Shown here one piece after another: positions 52,401 to 60,048 of a DNA stretch of 64,000 bases. Under the pieces are notes generated by a model. That model did no database searches. It was not told where the DNA came from and saw only the letters and a program-made list of their open reading frames with translations. The first letter of the stretch is position 1, and each line of letters opens with the position of its first letter. Made by a program: the position numbers and the translations under genes. Source of the DNA: JALHNI01 sp031367405 (GTDB taxonomy: Bacteria; Acidobacteriota; Terriglobia; Bryobacterales; Bryobacteraceae); assembly GCA_031367405.1 (NCBI GenBank), contig JANLPT010000050.1, positions 24,483 through 88,482 of the forward strand, given 5' to 3'.

Positions 52401-55362
52401 GTTTGCGGTAGAAAACGCGGACGATGGCGTCGATGGCGAGCCAGGCTTGGTGCGGCAGAAACGCCACCAGCACCAGGATGCGCAGCATCTCTTCCGAGAC
52501 GCCGCTCCAGCCATACACTTCGCCGCTGATGCGCCGGATGACCCGGTCGGCCAAACCGGCTGCGGCCGGCACACCCAACGCCACCGCCAGGATGAGACTC
52601 CAGACGCCGGGCGCGGGCGAAATGAGCCAGCCGAAAAGCAGGAAGAGGATGGAAGCGGCGGGTACCAGACTGCGCCGCAAATTGTCGAAGATACGCCACC
52701 GGTCAAGCAGCGGCAGAGGATTAGCTTCGGAGCCTCCTTGCACGCTGCGCACGCGCGGCAACATCCAACGCGCGATCTGCCAGTCCCCGCGAATCCACCG
52801 GTGTTGCCGTTGGCTGAAGCTGGCGTAATCGAGGGGCATGCCCTCGAATAATTCAATGTCGCCGGCGAAGGCGACGCCGACGTGCGCGCCTTCGATTAAG
52901 TCATGGCTGAGCAGCGTGGCCGGGGGGAAGCGCTCACCCAAAATGTCATGAAAGGCCCGCACGTCGTAGATGGCTTTGCCATGGAAGATGCCTTCGCCGG
53001 CCAAGTCCTGGTAGACGTCGCTCACGGCCTGGCAATAGGGATCGGTGCCGTGCGCGTCGGAGATTACCCTCGTGAAGCGGGTGGCGGTTGCGTTCGGCAG
53101 CGAGATACTCACTCGCGGTTGGATGATCGTGTAACCCCGTTGACGATGACGGCCGTCGGCCGCCAATTCCACGCGGTTCAGTGGATGCGCAATCGTGCCA
53201 ACCAGACGCCGCGCCGTGCCGGCCGGCAGTTGCGTATCGGCATCCAGCGTGATGACGAACGAGATGGACACGGGCAATACCCCAACCGACACAATCGAGC
53301 TGTCGCCGCCGCACAAATACTCGTTCAGCTCCTCGATTTTGCCGCGCTTGCGTTCGCGCCCGATCCAATGTTGTTCCGTGTCGGACCACGTCCGCATCCG
53401 GTGAAAATGGAGGAAGCGGTGTGAACCATGACGCTGGTTCAGAGCCTCAATTCCCGCTTGGGCCAGGCCGAGCAATTGGCTATCGCTCGCGGTCACCTCC
53501 TCGGCGGCGTCGGTAAAGTCGGAGAAGAGCGAAAAATAGACGTTCGGCTCGGGATTCGCCAGAAAACGGATTTCCAGTTTCTCAATTTCCTGCCGCACCA
53601 CTTCGTCATTCGAAAGCATCATCGGAACCACCACCAGCGTGGCGTGCTCGACCGGGATCCCATCTTCTAAAGCCAGCCTGGGCAAGCGCGTGGGAGGCAG
53701 CAAGGCGATCAACATGGCGTTGACGATCTGCAGAGCCAATTCACTCAGCGGAAAGAGCGCCAGCAGCGCGAAGATGGCCAACCGTGCTTCGTTACGGACG
53801 CCGTTTTCCCACGCCAACGCGATGGCGATCGCGGAGAAGGCGCCGGTGAGGCCTCCGATGAGAGTGAGGTATGTCGCCGTGGGGTGACGGCGGGCAGCCC
53901 GCACGATGCGCAGACTGAGGGGAGTGCCGTTGCCAGAGCGTTGCTCGAGGATGGGGCGGCCCTCGGCAATCAGATAATACGCGGTTTGCCGCTGGTGAAG
54001 GGTGGTGGCACTGGCCGCGAGTTCCACCGCTTGCCGGGCCACCTCGAGTTGACTGCTGCGGCTGTGCCGCGAGATCTCTTCCACGGCGCGGCGGCAGCGG
54101 TCGCGCGTCAGGAAGTCCTGCTGCGCGTGCCCCCCGAAAGGATCGTCGCGCAGGATCGCCTCCACCGGCGAGACGGCTTCAAAGATGACTTTGAAATCGA
54201 TGCGTGAGAGTTCCCGCAGGCTGGTGACATCGTTCGCGATGGAAACGCGGTCGGCCGCTTCATGATGCTGCTCGCTCCGCACCAGATCCGCCAGCGACTC
54301 GCCGGCCCGCTCCTCGGCCCACCGTTGTACAGGAACGAGCGCGTCTTCCTCCCCCAGGAGTTGTTCACCCAGAAAGGCCAGGAAGTGGCAATCGCCGGCA
54401 TAGGGCTGTCCGGACAACTCGGCCAGGAACCGGTCAAGCGCGGCGGCGGACGCCCGGCCCGCCGCCGCCAGCCGGTTGCCCCACAAATACGATGCTTCGC
54501 GCAAGTCCTGGTCCTGCCCTACTCCCACCGCGAGGCGCGCCAACTCTTCCAGCAACGCCACTCGTAACATCAGGGGAAACGTCCAGAGTTCCGCGATGTC
54601 GAGCGGATACGTCACCTGATACGCCGTCAGGCAGGCGACGAGCTTGTCCTGCGTAATGATGCAGCCCGTGTGCCGGACAATCTGCACCGCCACGTCGTAA
54701 ATGCGTAACTCTTCGGGGCGGCTCAGAAGAGCCGGCAGGATGCGCGTGTACTGTTTGGGCAGGTTGGCCCGGACCTCAGCGAAATGGCTCTCAAAGACGT
54801 GGGTATTGTCGAGCAACCACGCCGAGGAGGCCGTCAGCGAGTGGCCGAGCCGGGTAGCGTCGATCAGACCGCGGCGCGCTTCCTGCAGAGTCTGCTCAAC
54901 CCCCAACACTTTTGTGAGGATATTCGGCTTAGCCGAGAATTGTCCTCGCTCGCCATGGTCGGCCCCGAGCGCCTCAACGGCCAGGACGAGGCTGTCCTCG
55001 CTCAGCGGGTCAAACGGTTCCCGGGAGCGTTTGATGAGCTTTCCATCCAGCGGCAGCACGAAAATGGCGGGTAGAGATTCATGCCGCAGACATTCCACAA
55101 TGTCCTTCGTGGCCACGTCACCCGGCGGAATCGCAATCAGGCGTTCGCCGGGCAATAAGAAACGTGAGTAATCGCCAGAAGAGCTAGCCTCAGTGCTTTT
55201 CCCCGGCTCCGCTGGCAGCATCACTCGGCACTGGTTCGCGCCGATCGTACGCAGCCGCTCCATCGCGGCTTCCGCCTCTTCCGAGCCCGAACTATAAATG
55301 GCCAAAACGATTCGACCAGAACTAAAATGTGAACGCTCGTTGGCTTTGGCTCCGGCTACCAC
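46384..55362 (-). CDS. Cyclic beta-1,2-glucan synthase (NdvB/ChvB type)
   Basis: This giant inner-membrane enzyme (2,992 residues; rhizobial homologues are about 2,830-2,870) makes cyclic beta-1,2-glucan from UDP-glucose. Residues 1-95 form an extra N-terminal segment. Membrane helices lie near 490-555 and 905-1060. The GT84 transferase core between them has TLDADTQLPAG (near 706) and QRQHRWIRGDWQ (near 855). A glycoamylase-type domain follows (about 1405-1600, GISECAYSVLDSN, VVSPYSSFLAL). Two GH94/GT36-like beta regions and a phosphorylase-like helical domain make up the rest (GNGDWNDGMNLVG near 2650). The GTG start overlaps a small membrane protein gene. The stop lies inside tRNA-Ser, so the last 23 or so residues (EGVGFEPTVESPLRR and on) are antisense tRNA sequence. 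Confidence 0.9.
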   Translation of the reverse strand: MVAGAKANERSHFSSGRIVLAIYSSGSEEAEAAMERLRTIGANQCRVMLPAEPGKSTEASSSGDYSRFLLPGERLIAIPPGDVATKDIVECLRHESLPAIFVLPLDGKLIKRSREPFDPLSEDSLVLAVEALGADHGERGQFSAKPNILTKVLGVEQTLQEARRGLIDATRLGHSLTASSAWLLDNTHVFESHFAEVRANLPKQYTRILPALLSRPEELRIYDVAVQIVRHTGCIITQDKLVACLTAYQVTYPLDIAELWTFPLMLRVALLEELARLAVGVGQDQDLREASYLWGNRLAAAGRASAAALDRFLAELSGQPYAGDCHFLAFLGEQLLGEEDALVPVQRWAEERAGESLADLVRSEQHHEAADRVSIANDVTSLRELSRIDFKVIFEAVSPVEAILRDDPFGGHAQQDFLTRDRCRRAVEEISRHSRSSQLEVARQAVELAASATTLHQRQTAYYLIAEGRPILEQRSGNGTPLSLRIVRAARRHPTATYLTLIGGLTGAFSAIAIALAWENGVRNEARLAIFALLALFPLSELALQIVNAMLIALLPPTRLPRLALEDGIPVEHATLVVVPMMLSNDEVVRQEIEKLEIRFLANPEPNVYFSLFSDFTDAAEEVTASDSQLLGLAQAGIEALNQRHGSHRFLHFHRMRTWSDTEQHWIGRERKRGKIEELNEYLCGGDSSIVSVGVLPVSISFVITLDADTQLPAGTARRLVGTIAHPLNRVELAADGRHRQRGYTIIQPRVSISLPNATATRFTRVISDAHGTDPYCQAVSDVYQDLAGEGIFHGKAIYDVRAFHDILGERFPPATLLSHDLIEGAHVGVAFAGDIELFEGMPLDYASFSQRQHRWIRGDWQIARWMLPRVRSVQGGSEANPLPLLDRWRIFDNLRRSLVPAASILFLLFGWLISPAPGVWSLILAVALGVPAAAGLADRVIRRISGEVYGWSGVSEEMLRILVLVAFLPHQAWLAIDAIVRVFYRKLFSRRLLLQWQTAEMAASAMPRHFSRTLLHLMAISAVSMVLMLMLSARDALWPAVLFLGVWLIGPLIMRWLSVPIADGRQGPLSLAQTAFLRRMSRLIWRYFDDHVGAATNWLPPDNSQLALRIEVAQRTSPTNIGLWLTSSLAAVDFGYLTPDEFLSRCGASLDTMQRLERYEGHWLNWYDTQTLEPLAPRYVSTVDSGNLLAAFWVLERGLLELPDAPVPGAACLRGLADTLSVLAEKSGRDPSLRIPVRALRHLFRRGARGHEIIGRLGQAAQPVKQLTAAFRWQATSGGEHAYWVAKLDQQLISWTTAAARYLSWMETLAAPSDEFLRKIHANAVEVRGRALRTVPNLAMLAAGAEQPVEELLLLAGRGAPPSQSAWLRQLAAEYGQARAAARETVGRCQTLAAQVRQLADGIRMGFLYDTRRRLFGIGYSVGGPVEFTSHYDLLASECRIASLASIAKGDVPLEHWLALGRAYITASEGQVLLSWTGTMFEYLMPLLFMRSFENSLLEGACRQAVIRQMEYGREQGAPWGISECAYSVLDSNQVYQYHAFGVPTLALKPGVGDDVVVSPYSSFLALAVFPRAATENLERLAGMGLEGPMGPYEAIDFSRENARGGGRGVIIYTYMAHHQGMSLLAIDNALHRGVMQRRFHKNPSIKAVESLLYERIPPARSVLQQSLPERPAEETIADGAVNFRALQEALQEEGTVPRVHLLGNGNYSVMLTSSGGGYSQWNGAAISRWHADTTLDNWGTYLYIRDTHSGAVWSAAYQPVGGEIGVSNARFSPDRAEFVRRAQGIETLTEICVSPRDDAEVRRITFINRSSRARTLEATSLWELALAQPRADAAHPAFSKMFVQTEYLPEANALIAHRRPRSPGADPIWAAHLLIAPASSTALQFETSREKFLGRGRSHANPAALEGDLTGTAGTVLDPIFSLRCRFALAPRDRAELTFVTLAAASREALVALIEKFRQRDSVNDAFEMGWTNAQLELRFLAIPGAATLAFHELAGHLLFPNSRLRPNAARLARNTLGQEGLWAYGISGDLPILTLTLTDARSLSLVRETLLAHTFWRLRGFKADLVILNQETPSYDQPFHHQLRRLVESHSVHTGIDIPGGVFLRDWHALPEGHRALLLAASHATLAGIRGTLAQQLALSNDPPSSLPLLEPVPPAKPDAAGQLPFLELPYFNGLGGFTSDGREYAIYLDKGARTPAPWSNVIASPHFGTLVTESGLGFTWSGNSQANRLTPWHNDPVRDPQSEILYLRDEESGEFWTPTALPIREESPYRARHGQGYTVYEHHSHGIHQELTVFVDLEENVKLCWLRLRNDSGRPRRLSVTWFAEWVLGTRRDDNQLHIQSTFDAGSNALFAKNPWNQLYASQVAFSTTSPPPDSYSADRTQFLGRNAAHTRPAGMARIRLNGRAEAGLDPVAVLRTPLNLAIGQSGDVTCLLGEAGSDVAARAIIERFRQPEAVPAALEAVRRSWNQRLGVIEVHTPVLSVDFLLNRWLVYQTLSCRFWGRSGFYQSGGAFGFRDQLQDSMALVYSAPDIARQHLLTAAARQFPEGDVQHWWHPDSGAGVRTLCSDDLLWLPYVAAHYIRVTGDAAVLQELVPFIDGPLLQPGEHERISTAIVSPVATTLLDHCERALQKALPTGAHGLPLFGNGDWNDGMNLVGAAGRGESTWLAWFFIDVIREFSPWLAAPQAARFHAAAAQLATAMETQCWDGDWYLRGFFDDGSKLGSHENVEARIDSIPQSWAAICGAGEPGHTSRALESALSYLVPGNDRIIRLFTPPFDHSEPHPGYIMGYPPGLRENGGQYTHAAIWLALAFARLGDGVNCGRLLDLLNPVEQARDEKAVARYALEPYVAAADIYTADGLVGRGGWSWYTGSASWLYRIWIEEVLGLRVEGDHFCVNPCLPADWTTYSFTYRPRGATYHILVTNDGKGEESEVSLDARPLQDRRIPLILDSGAHAVVVRTVRQKRSVAEGVGFEPTVESPLRRFSRPVP

Positions 55363-55511
55363 GCCCGGCGGCCTGCCGTTTTAGAGAACCACGCCGCGAC
55401 GAAAAGTACGCCGAATAGAGCACAAGTGAATTTGCCCACCTCAAACTCCATTCCTGTCGCGCCGCCTATCGAGAGAATTCCAAAAACCGTCATCCAACCG
55501 AGCATCTTCAT
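55356..55511 (-). CDS. Small membrane protein overlapping the glucan synthase start
   Basis: A 51-codon frame not found by length-limited searches. It starts at ATG 55511 with a textbook ribosome site (GAAGGAGATA directly before it) and stops at TAG 55356-55358, seven nt into the glucan synthase gene. The peptide begins MKMLGWMTVFGILSIGG and has a second hydrophobic stretch FTCALFGVLFVAAWF, giving two possible membrane segments, and a basic tail (KTAGRR). The overlap implies translational coupling and supports the GTG start of the synthase. I do not recognise a family; a small accessory or regulatory subunit of the membrane synthase is a plausible role. Confidence 0.6.
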   Translation of the reverse strand: MKMLGWMTVFGILSIGGATGMEFEVGKFTCALFGVLFVAAWFSKTAGRRAW

Positions 55512-55556
55512 TATCTCCTTCTAAAAGCGGTCTGGCGTGAAACCTCAGGAAGAAGC

Positions 55557-55629
55557 TTGGCCGGCTCTCTGTCTAAACCGGCCAATCATCTACGCCTTCC
55601 GCCACGAGTTTGCTAGTTATGGCGGAAGG
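55557..55629. promoter_or_regulatory. Two hairpins upstream of the small peptide/glucan synthase operon
   Basis: Two perfect inverted repeats lie close together: TTGGCCGG/CCGGCCAA (55557-55564, 55578-55585, 13-nt loop) and CCTTCCGCCA/TGGCGGAAGG (55595-55604, 55620-55629, 15-nt loop). They are 46-118 nt upstream of the small peptide start and could structure its leader RNA or serve as operators. The rest of the 55512-55804 spacer shows nothing else. Confidence 0.45.
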
Positions 55630-55804
55630 TGTGCCGTTCCTTATGCACGCTCGTGGCCATTCTGTATCTGCATGGAAGTAAAAGACCAGCCTGGTTTTAG
55701 GAACTACGCATAGCGCAAGATCTGCCAGTCGCATGGAAAGTATTTCCCCCATTTTTGCCGGAGGAGATCACGTGTTTGGCAGTAAACGTGCTCCACCTGA
55801 ATAA

Positions 55805-56275
55805 ATGACGCATAAACCCGAAGAAACGATCGTCTCCACTTTGAATCACCTCCTCGAAACCGCCAAGGATGGTGAAAATGGGTTCCAGGCAGCCGCCGAA
55901 GATTGCACGGATCCTGGCCTGAAACAGTTATTCGGCGAGTTTTCGCACGAACGGGGCGTCTTCGCCACCGAGCTACAGACGCTGCTCAAACAGCATGGAA
56001 CCGAGCCGGACGAAATCGGATCGCTGGCCGGTGCCGTCCATCGGGGCTGGATCAACCTCAAATCCGCGCTCTCCACGCGAGAGGACCTGGCCGTCCTCGA
56101 AGAGTGCGAACGCGGTGAGGACTCAGCCATCCAGGACTACCGGAAGGCCCTCGGAACCCCGCAATTGGGGGAAGCTCTTGCAATCGTGCAGAAGCAGTAC
56201 GATCATATTTTAAGCGCTCATCGACTCGTCAAGAATTTGCGGGATAAAATCGGCGCCAATCAACACCCCCACTAG
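55805..56275 (+). CDS. DUF2383 (PA2169-type) four-helix-bundle protein
   Basis: The 156-residue protein fits the PA2169/DUF2383 ferritin-like family. It shows VSTLNHLLETAKDGENGFQ, then CTDPGLKQLFGEFSHERGVFATELQTLL, HRGWINLKSAL, ECERGEDSAIQDYRKAL and LAIVQKQYDHILSAHRLVKNL. The conserved acidic and His residues suggest a metal site, and homologues are induced by stress. The function is unproven. It precedes the CHASE3 kinase by about 30 nt in the same direction, so the two may share a transcript and stress-linked control. Confidence 0.85.
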   Translation: MTHKPEETIVSTLNHLLETAKDGENGFQAAAEDCTDPGLKQLFGEFSHERGVFATELQTLLKQHGTEPDEIGSLAGAVHRGWINLKSALSTREDLAVLEECERGEDSAIQDYRKALGTPQLGEALAIVQKQYDHILSAHRLVKNLRDKIGANQHPH

Positions 56276-56307
56276 AGCGCCAAAGAAGGGGGGAAAAGGG
56301 AATCCCC

Positions 56308-59181
56308 GTGAATTCAACGCTCCAGCGATTCCGTCCACGCTTCGACCGGGCCTTCCGCCTCCTGGCGATGGTGACCTTAGTCGTCGTCGCCTTTCTGTCG
56401 TTTCTCAGTTGGCGCCGCTTTGAAGACGCGCTGACCTCCAGCGGCCGCAGCCGCGAAGCCCTCGAAGCCAACGCCAGCCTCCTCACCGCCACCAAGGACG
56501 CCGAGGCGGCTATGCGCATGTTCGTTTTGACCGGCAGTGACCAGGACTTAGCCCGTTACGACGGCCTGCTGAAATCGCTGCCCGCCCATAAGGAAAAGTT
56601 GGCTAAGGTGGCCGTGCTGCCGCACCAGACCGGCCTCGCCGCCAAGATCGATCAACTCGTTGACGAGCGGCTGGCGTTGATGGCCAAGGGCGTTGAAATC
56701 CGCCAGCATAGCGGGATTGAGGCCGCAGCTTTGCAGATCCAGACCGCCGGTGGCATCCCAAAAATGGAAGAGCTCAAGCAGGCGAGCTCCCAATTTTTCG
56801 CTGACGAATACGGAGAACAAGCACGAGCGGCTAAAATCGCCGAGCGGCGCGCATTCGATGCGTTCCTCGTCGCTACCGTGGGATGCGCGCTGGCGTTCGT
56901 GATCCTGCTGATGTTGCAACGCACCGTAGAAAGCGCGATCAACCAACGCAACGTGGCCATTGCGGAGTTAGCCGATTCGAGCCAACGTTGGGAAATTACG
57001 CTCTCCAGCATTGGTGACGGCGTCGTCGCGACCGATGGCGAAGGTAAGGTGACCTTCCTGAATCCGGTGGCCGAGAAATTAACCGGCTGGACCCATGGGG
57101 AGGCCGTGGGCCGTCCGGCGGACGCCGTATTCCGCCTCGCCGACGAAATGACCGGCGTGGCCGTACCCAGCCCCTTAGTGAAGGTGCTGGAAACCGGCCA
57201 GATCGAAGGCTTATCCCGGCCGACAGTGCTGCTGCCAAAACAAGGCGGGCCGATCGCGATTGCCGACAGCGGATCCCCCATCCGCACCGTCGACGGCAAA
57301 ACGGTGGGCGCGGTGCTGGTGTTCCGCGATATCCGCGAAAGCCGCGAGGCTCAACGGCAGGTGGAAAAGTGGCATCGCCTCTTCCGCGCGGGCGGCTTCG
57401 GCATGGCGGTCATTGATTCCGAAAACGACGACTTGCTCGATCTCAACCCAGCCTTCGCTGCCATGCACGGTTACGAAGAAACTGAGCTATTGGGGAAGAA
57501 GTTCTCCACCTTGCTGGCCGTCAACGACGAGCCCCATCTGCGCCTCCTGCAGGAGGGCGGCAAGGTGACCTTTGAATCGCTCCATTTACACAAGAGCGGC
57601 AAAGTCTTCCCCGTGCTCACCGACATGACAACCTTTCGGGACGCAGCCGGCAGAGTCACCGAACGGGCGGCCTACTTTTCCGACATCAGCGCCCGCATTC
57701 TGGCCGAACGCGTCAGCCATCACTCGCAGCAGCGTTTCAAGACCGCCGTGGAGGTGGTAGGCGACGTCATCTGGACCAACAACGCCGAGGGGAAAATGGA
57801 GGGCGAGCAAAACGCCTGGAGCGATTTTACCGGGCAAACCTCCGCTGAGTATCAGGGTTACGGTTGGTCAGAGGCGCTTCATCCCGATGATCGTGAAAGC
57901 ACCATCGCGGCGTGGAAGTTAGCCGTGGAGGAGAAACGCAAATTTGTCTTTGAGCACCGCCTTCGCCGCCACGACGGAGTCTTCCGGCTGTTTGCCGTTC
58001 GCGCGATGCCTCTGTTCGATGACCAGGGCAACATTCGCGAATGGGTGGGCGTCCACGCCGACATCACCGAAGAACGCGAGAGCCGCGAACGGTTGACCGA
58101 GAGCGAATCCCGTTTCCGGGGGCTCGCCACCTCCTTGCCCCAAGTGATCTGGTCCACCCAGCCGGACGGCAAATTCGAATACACCAATCCGGCCTGGCAA
58201 GACTACCTGGGTGTGGACACAACCCAAGCGGACGGCCAATTGTGGGAAGGAATTCTACACGCCGATGACGCTCCCACCGTCCTGCCGAAGTGGCGGGAAG
58301 CCACCGGTGCCGGACAATCTTTCGAGTTCAACGCCCGGCTCAAGCGTGGGTCAGACGGAAGCTATCGCAATTTTGTTTGCCGCAGTGTCCCCCTGCTTGA
58401 CTCTTCCGGCAAGGTGATTCGTTGGTTCGGAAGCTGCACCGACATTGATGACCAGAGCCGGCGATCGAACGAACTAAAGGAAGCCAATGAGGCCTTGCGC
58501 CGCAGCAACACCGATCTGGAACAGTTTGCCTACGCCGCCAGCCACGATCTGCAGGAACCACTGCGGATGGTCTCCCTCTATACGCAGTTGCTCGGCGAAG
58601 AGTATCGCGACCGGTTGGACGCCGATGCCCGCGGCTACATTGACCAGGCGACAAAGGGCGCACTGCGGATGGAGACCCTCCTGCACGCCTTGCTAGCCTA
58701 TTCCCTGGTGACCACCGCAACGGCGGGCCAGGAGAGCCGCGCCGACGCCAACGAGGCAGCGAAAGATGCGATCGACAACCTCGAATCCCTCATCACCCGC
58801 ACCGGAGCCAGTATCCGTTATGCCGGTTTGCCGGAAGTGCGGATTCCCCCCGTCCGCTTGACTCAGCTCTTCCAGAATCTGATTGGCAATTCCCTCAAGT
58901 ACCGCCGCGATGGAGTGGCACCGGACGTCGCCTTCGGGGCCGTCCGCCAGGACGCCGGACGATGGCTCTTTTCGGTGAAAGACAACGGCATTGGCATCGC
59001 CCCCGAGTTCGTCGGTCAGATCTTCGGCATTTTCAAACGCCTGCACGGGCAGGAATACGAGGGAACCGGTATCGGCCTAGCCATCTGCCAGCGGATCGTC
59101 GAAAACGCCGGTGGCAAAATCTGGGCCGAAAGCGAAGTGGGACAAGGAACCACCTTCTTCTTCACCCTGCCGGGCGTATGA
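56308..59181 (+). CDS. CHASE3 sensor histidine kinase with four PAS domains
   Basis: The 957-residue protein starts at a GTG. A membrane helix (about 17-33) and another (about 190-210) flank a CHASE3 extracytoplasmic domain. Four PAS domains follow at about 230-345, 355-470, 478-600 and 604-725, each with the pattern ending DIxxxxE or similar. The kinase core has ASHDLQEPLRMVSLYTQLL as H box, NLIGNSLKYRRDG as N box and DNGIGIAPEF, FGIFKRLHG and GTGIGLAICQRIV as ATP boxes. This H box is typical of phytochrome-like kinases that signal to small Rcp1-type receivers, and such a receiver lies 315 nt downstream (59496). Two copies of the dispersed repeat bracket the genes between them. Confidence 0.88.
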   Translation: MNSTLQRFRPRFDRAFRLLAMVTLVVVAFLSFLSWRRFEDALTSSGRSREALEANASLLTATKDAEAAMRMFVLTGSDQDLARYDGLLKSLPAHKEKLAKVAVLPHQTGLAAKIDQLVDERLALMAKGVEIRQHSGIEAAALQIQTAGGIPKMEELKQASSQFFADEYGEQARAAKIAERRAFDAFLVATVGCALAFVILLMLQRTVESAINQRNVAIAELADSSQRWEITLSSIGDGVVATDGEGKVTFLNPVAEKLTGWTHGEAVGRPADAVFRLADEMTGVAVPSPLVKVLETGQIEGLSRPTVLLPKQGGPIAIADSGSPIRTVDGKTVGAVLVFRDIRESREAQRQVEKWHRLFRAGGFGMAVIDSENDDLLDLNPAFAAMHGYEETELLGKKFSTLLAVNDEPHLRLLQEGGKVTFESLHLHKSGKVFPVLTDMTTFRDAAGRVTERAAYFSDISARILAERVSHHSQQRFKTAVEVVGDVIWTNNAEGKMEGEQNAWSDFTGQTSAEYQGYGWSEALHPDDRESTIAAWKLAVEEKRKFVFEHRLRRHDGVFRLFAVRAMPLFDDQGNIREWVGVHADITEERESRERLTESESRFRGLATSLPQVIWSTQPDGKFEYTNPAWQDYLGVDTTQADGQLWEGILHADDAPTVLPKWREATGAGQSFEFNARLKRGSDGSYRNFVCRSVPLLDSSGKVIRWFGSCTDIDDQSRRSNELKEANEALRRSNTDLEQFAYAASHDLQEPLRMVSLYTQLLGEEYRDRLDADARGYIDQATKGALRMETLLHALLAYSLVTTATAGQESRADANEAAKDAIDNLESLITRTGASIRYAGLPEVRIPPVRLTQLFQNLIGNSLKYRRDGVAPDVAFGAVRQDAGRWLFSVKDNGIGIAPEFVGQIFGIFKRLHGQEYEGTGIGLAICQRIVENAGGKIWAESEVGQGTTFFFTLPGV

Positions 59182-59222
59182 ATGTTGGCAAATTCTTCAC
59201 CGAAGCTGCAATTGTTGCCTGA

Positions 59223-59244
59223 CGAACCCCGGCCGTAAGGGAGG
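59223..59244 (+). repeat. Dispersed 22-nt element, copy 3
   Basis: This copy reads CGAACCCCGGCCGTAAGGGA then GG, with one base different from copies 1 and 4. It is 41 nt after the CHASE3 kinase stop and before the lmo0937-type gene. Confidence 0.75.
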
Positions 59245-59321
59245 GGATGCCGAAATCAAGTCTAAAAACCAATGGTCTCTGAATTGCATACACGATTGCG
59301 AGTGAAAGGACTCGCTTCCAT

Positions 59322-59471
59322 ATGCTTTGGACAATTGCTGTGCTATTGGCTGTCGGTTGGGTGTTAGGGCTCGTGAGCAACTACACCATGAATGGCTTCA
59401 TCCACGTCCTGCTCTTCCTGGCCATCGCCATGGTCGTGATCCGGGTCATTCAAGGGCGTAGCGCTATCTAG
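59322..59471 (+). CDS. lmo0937-family small membrane protein
   Basis: A 49-residue peptide that starts MLWTIAVLLAVGWVLGLVSN and continues into MNGFIHVLLFLAIAMVVIRVIQGR. This is the two-helix pattern of the lmo0937 family, whose members are stress-induced small membrane proteins of unknown role. The frame is too short to be noticed by length-limited searches. It lies between the CHASE3 kinase and its probable response regulator, with 24 nt to the latter, so it likely belongs to the same stress-response unit. Confidence 0.8.
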   Translation: MLWTIAVLLAVGWVLGLVSNYTMNGFIHVLLFLAIAMVVIRVIQGRSAI

Positions 59472-59495
59472 TGTCGGTTTGGGAGATCGCGGGAG

Positions 59496-59930
59496 ATGTC
59501 AGTGAGTAAACCCATGCAAATTGTTCTGGTTGAAGATAACGATGGCGACGTGTTCTTGGTTCGCCGCGCCTTGAACCAGAATTCTGTGCCCTACGAGATG
59601 CGCCTGGCCCGCAATGGGGAAGAAGCGCTCGCGATTGTGGCCGAAAGCGGGGAAGGCATACGGCCTGACATCTTCATCCTCGATTTAAACCTGCCCCGCT
59701 TTAGCGGCGGCGAGGTGTTGCAAAGAATCCGGGCCAACCCCAGCTTCAACGACACTCCGGTGATCATCCTGACCTCCTCAGATTCGGCTCGCGACCGCGT
59801 CCGCTCGCTCGAAATGGGCGCCGACCGCTACTTCTGCAAGCCCACTGACCTGCGAACATTCATGGGCCTGGGCATCATCATCCAGGAGACCGCCCTCGAA
59901 GGCCGCCGAAAACCCTTGCCAGTCCAATAG
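59496..59930 (+). CDS. Rcp1-type response regulator
   Basis: The 144-residue single-domain receiver resembles cyanobacterial Rcp1, partner of phytochrome kinases. It has IVLVEDNDGDVFLVRRAL at the start, phospho-acceptor Asp63 in FILDLNLPRFSG, a VIILTSSDS Thr/Ser motif and Lys115 in RYFCKPTDL, all intact. The C-terminal extension is short. It probably takes phosphate from the CHASE3/PAS kinase upstream. No DNA-binding output is present, so it acts by protein contact or phosphate relay. A dispersed repeat and a bidirectional terminator follow. Confidence 0.9.
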   Translation: MSVSKPMQIVLVEDNDGDVFLVRRALNQNSVPYEMRLARNGEEALAIVAESGEGIRPDIFILDLNLPRFSGGEVLQRIRANPSFNDTPVIILTSSDSARDRVRSLEMGADRYFCKPTDLRTFMGLGIIIQETALEGRRKPLPVQ

Positions 59931-59948
59931 CCGCCCACATCAACCTAA

Positions 59949-59970
59949 CGAACCCCGACCGTAAGGGAGG
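59949..59970 (+). repeat. Dispersed 22-nt element, copy 4
   Basis: CGAACCCCGACCGTAAGGGA followed by GG, identical to copy 1 on the opposite strand at 7638-7659. It begins 18 nt after the receiver stop codon and just before the terminator. Confidence 0.75.
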
Positions 59971-59994
59971 GAATCCGACCGAGACCACAAACAA

Positions 59995-60024
59995 AAAAGG
60001 CCAAGCTTTCAAGCTTGGCCTTTT
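59995..60024. terminator. Bidirectional terminator between response regulator and receptor genes
   Basis: A perfect 14-bp stem (AAAAGGCCAAGCTT, loop TC, AAGCTTGGCCTTTT) has A and T runs on opposite flanks. It can terminate both the plus-strand response regulator transcript and the minus-strand receptor transcript, which converge here. Confidence 0.9.
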
Positions 60025-60048
60025 CTTCAGTTCAGCGCGCCTCGTCGT

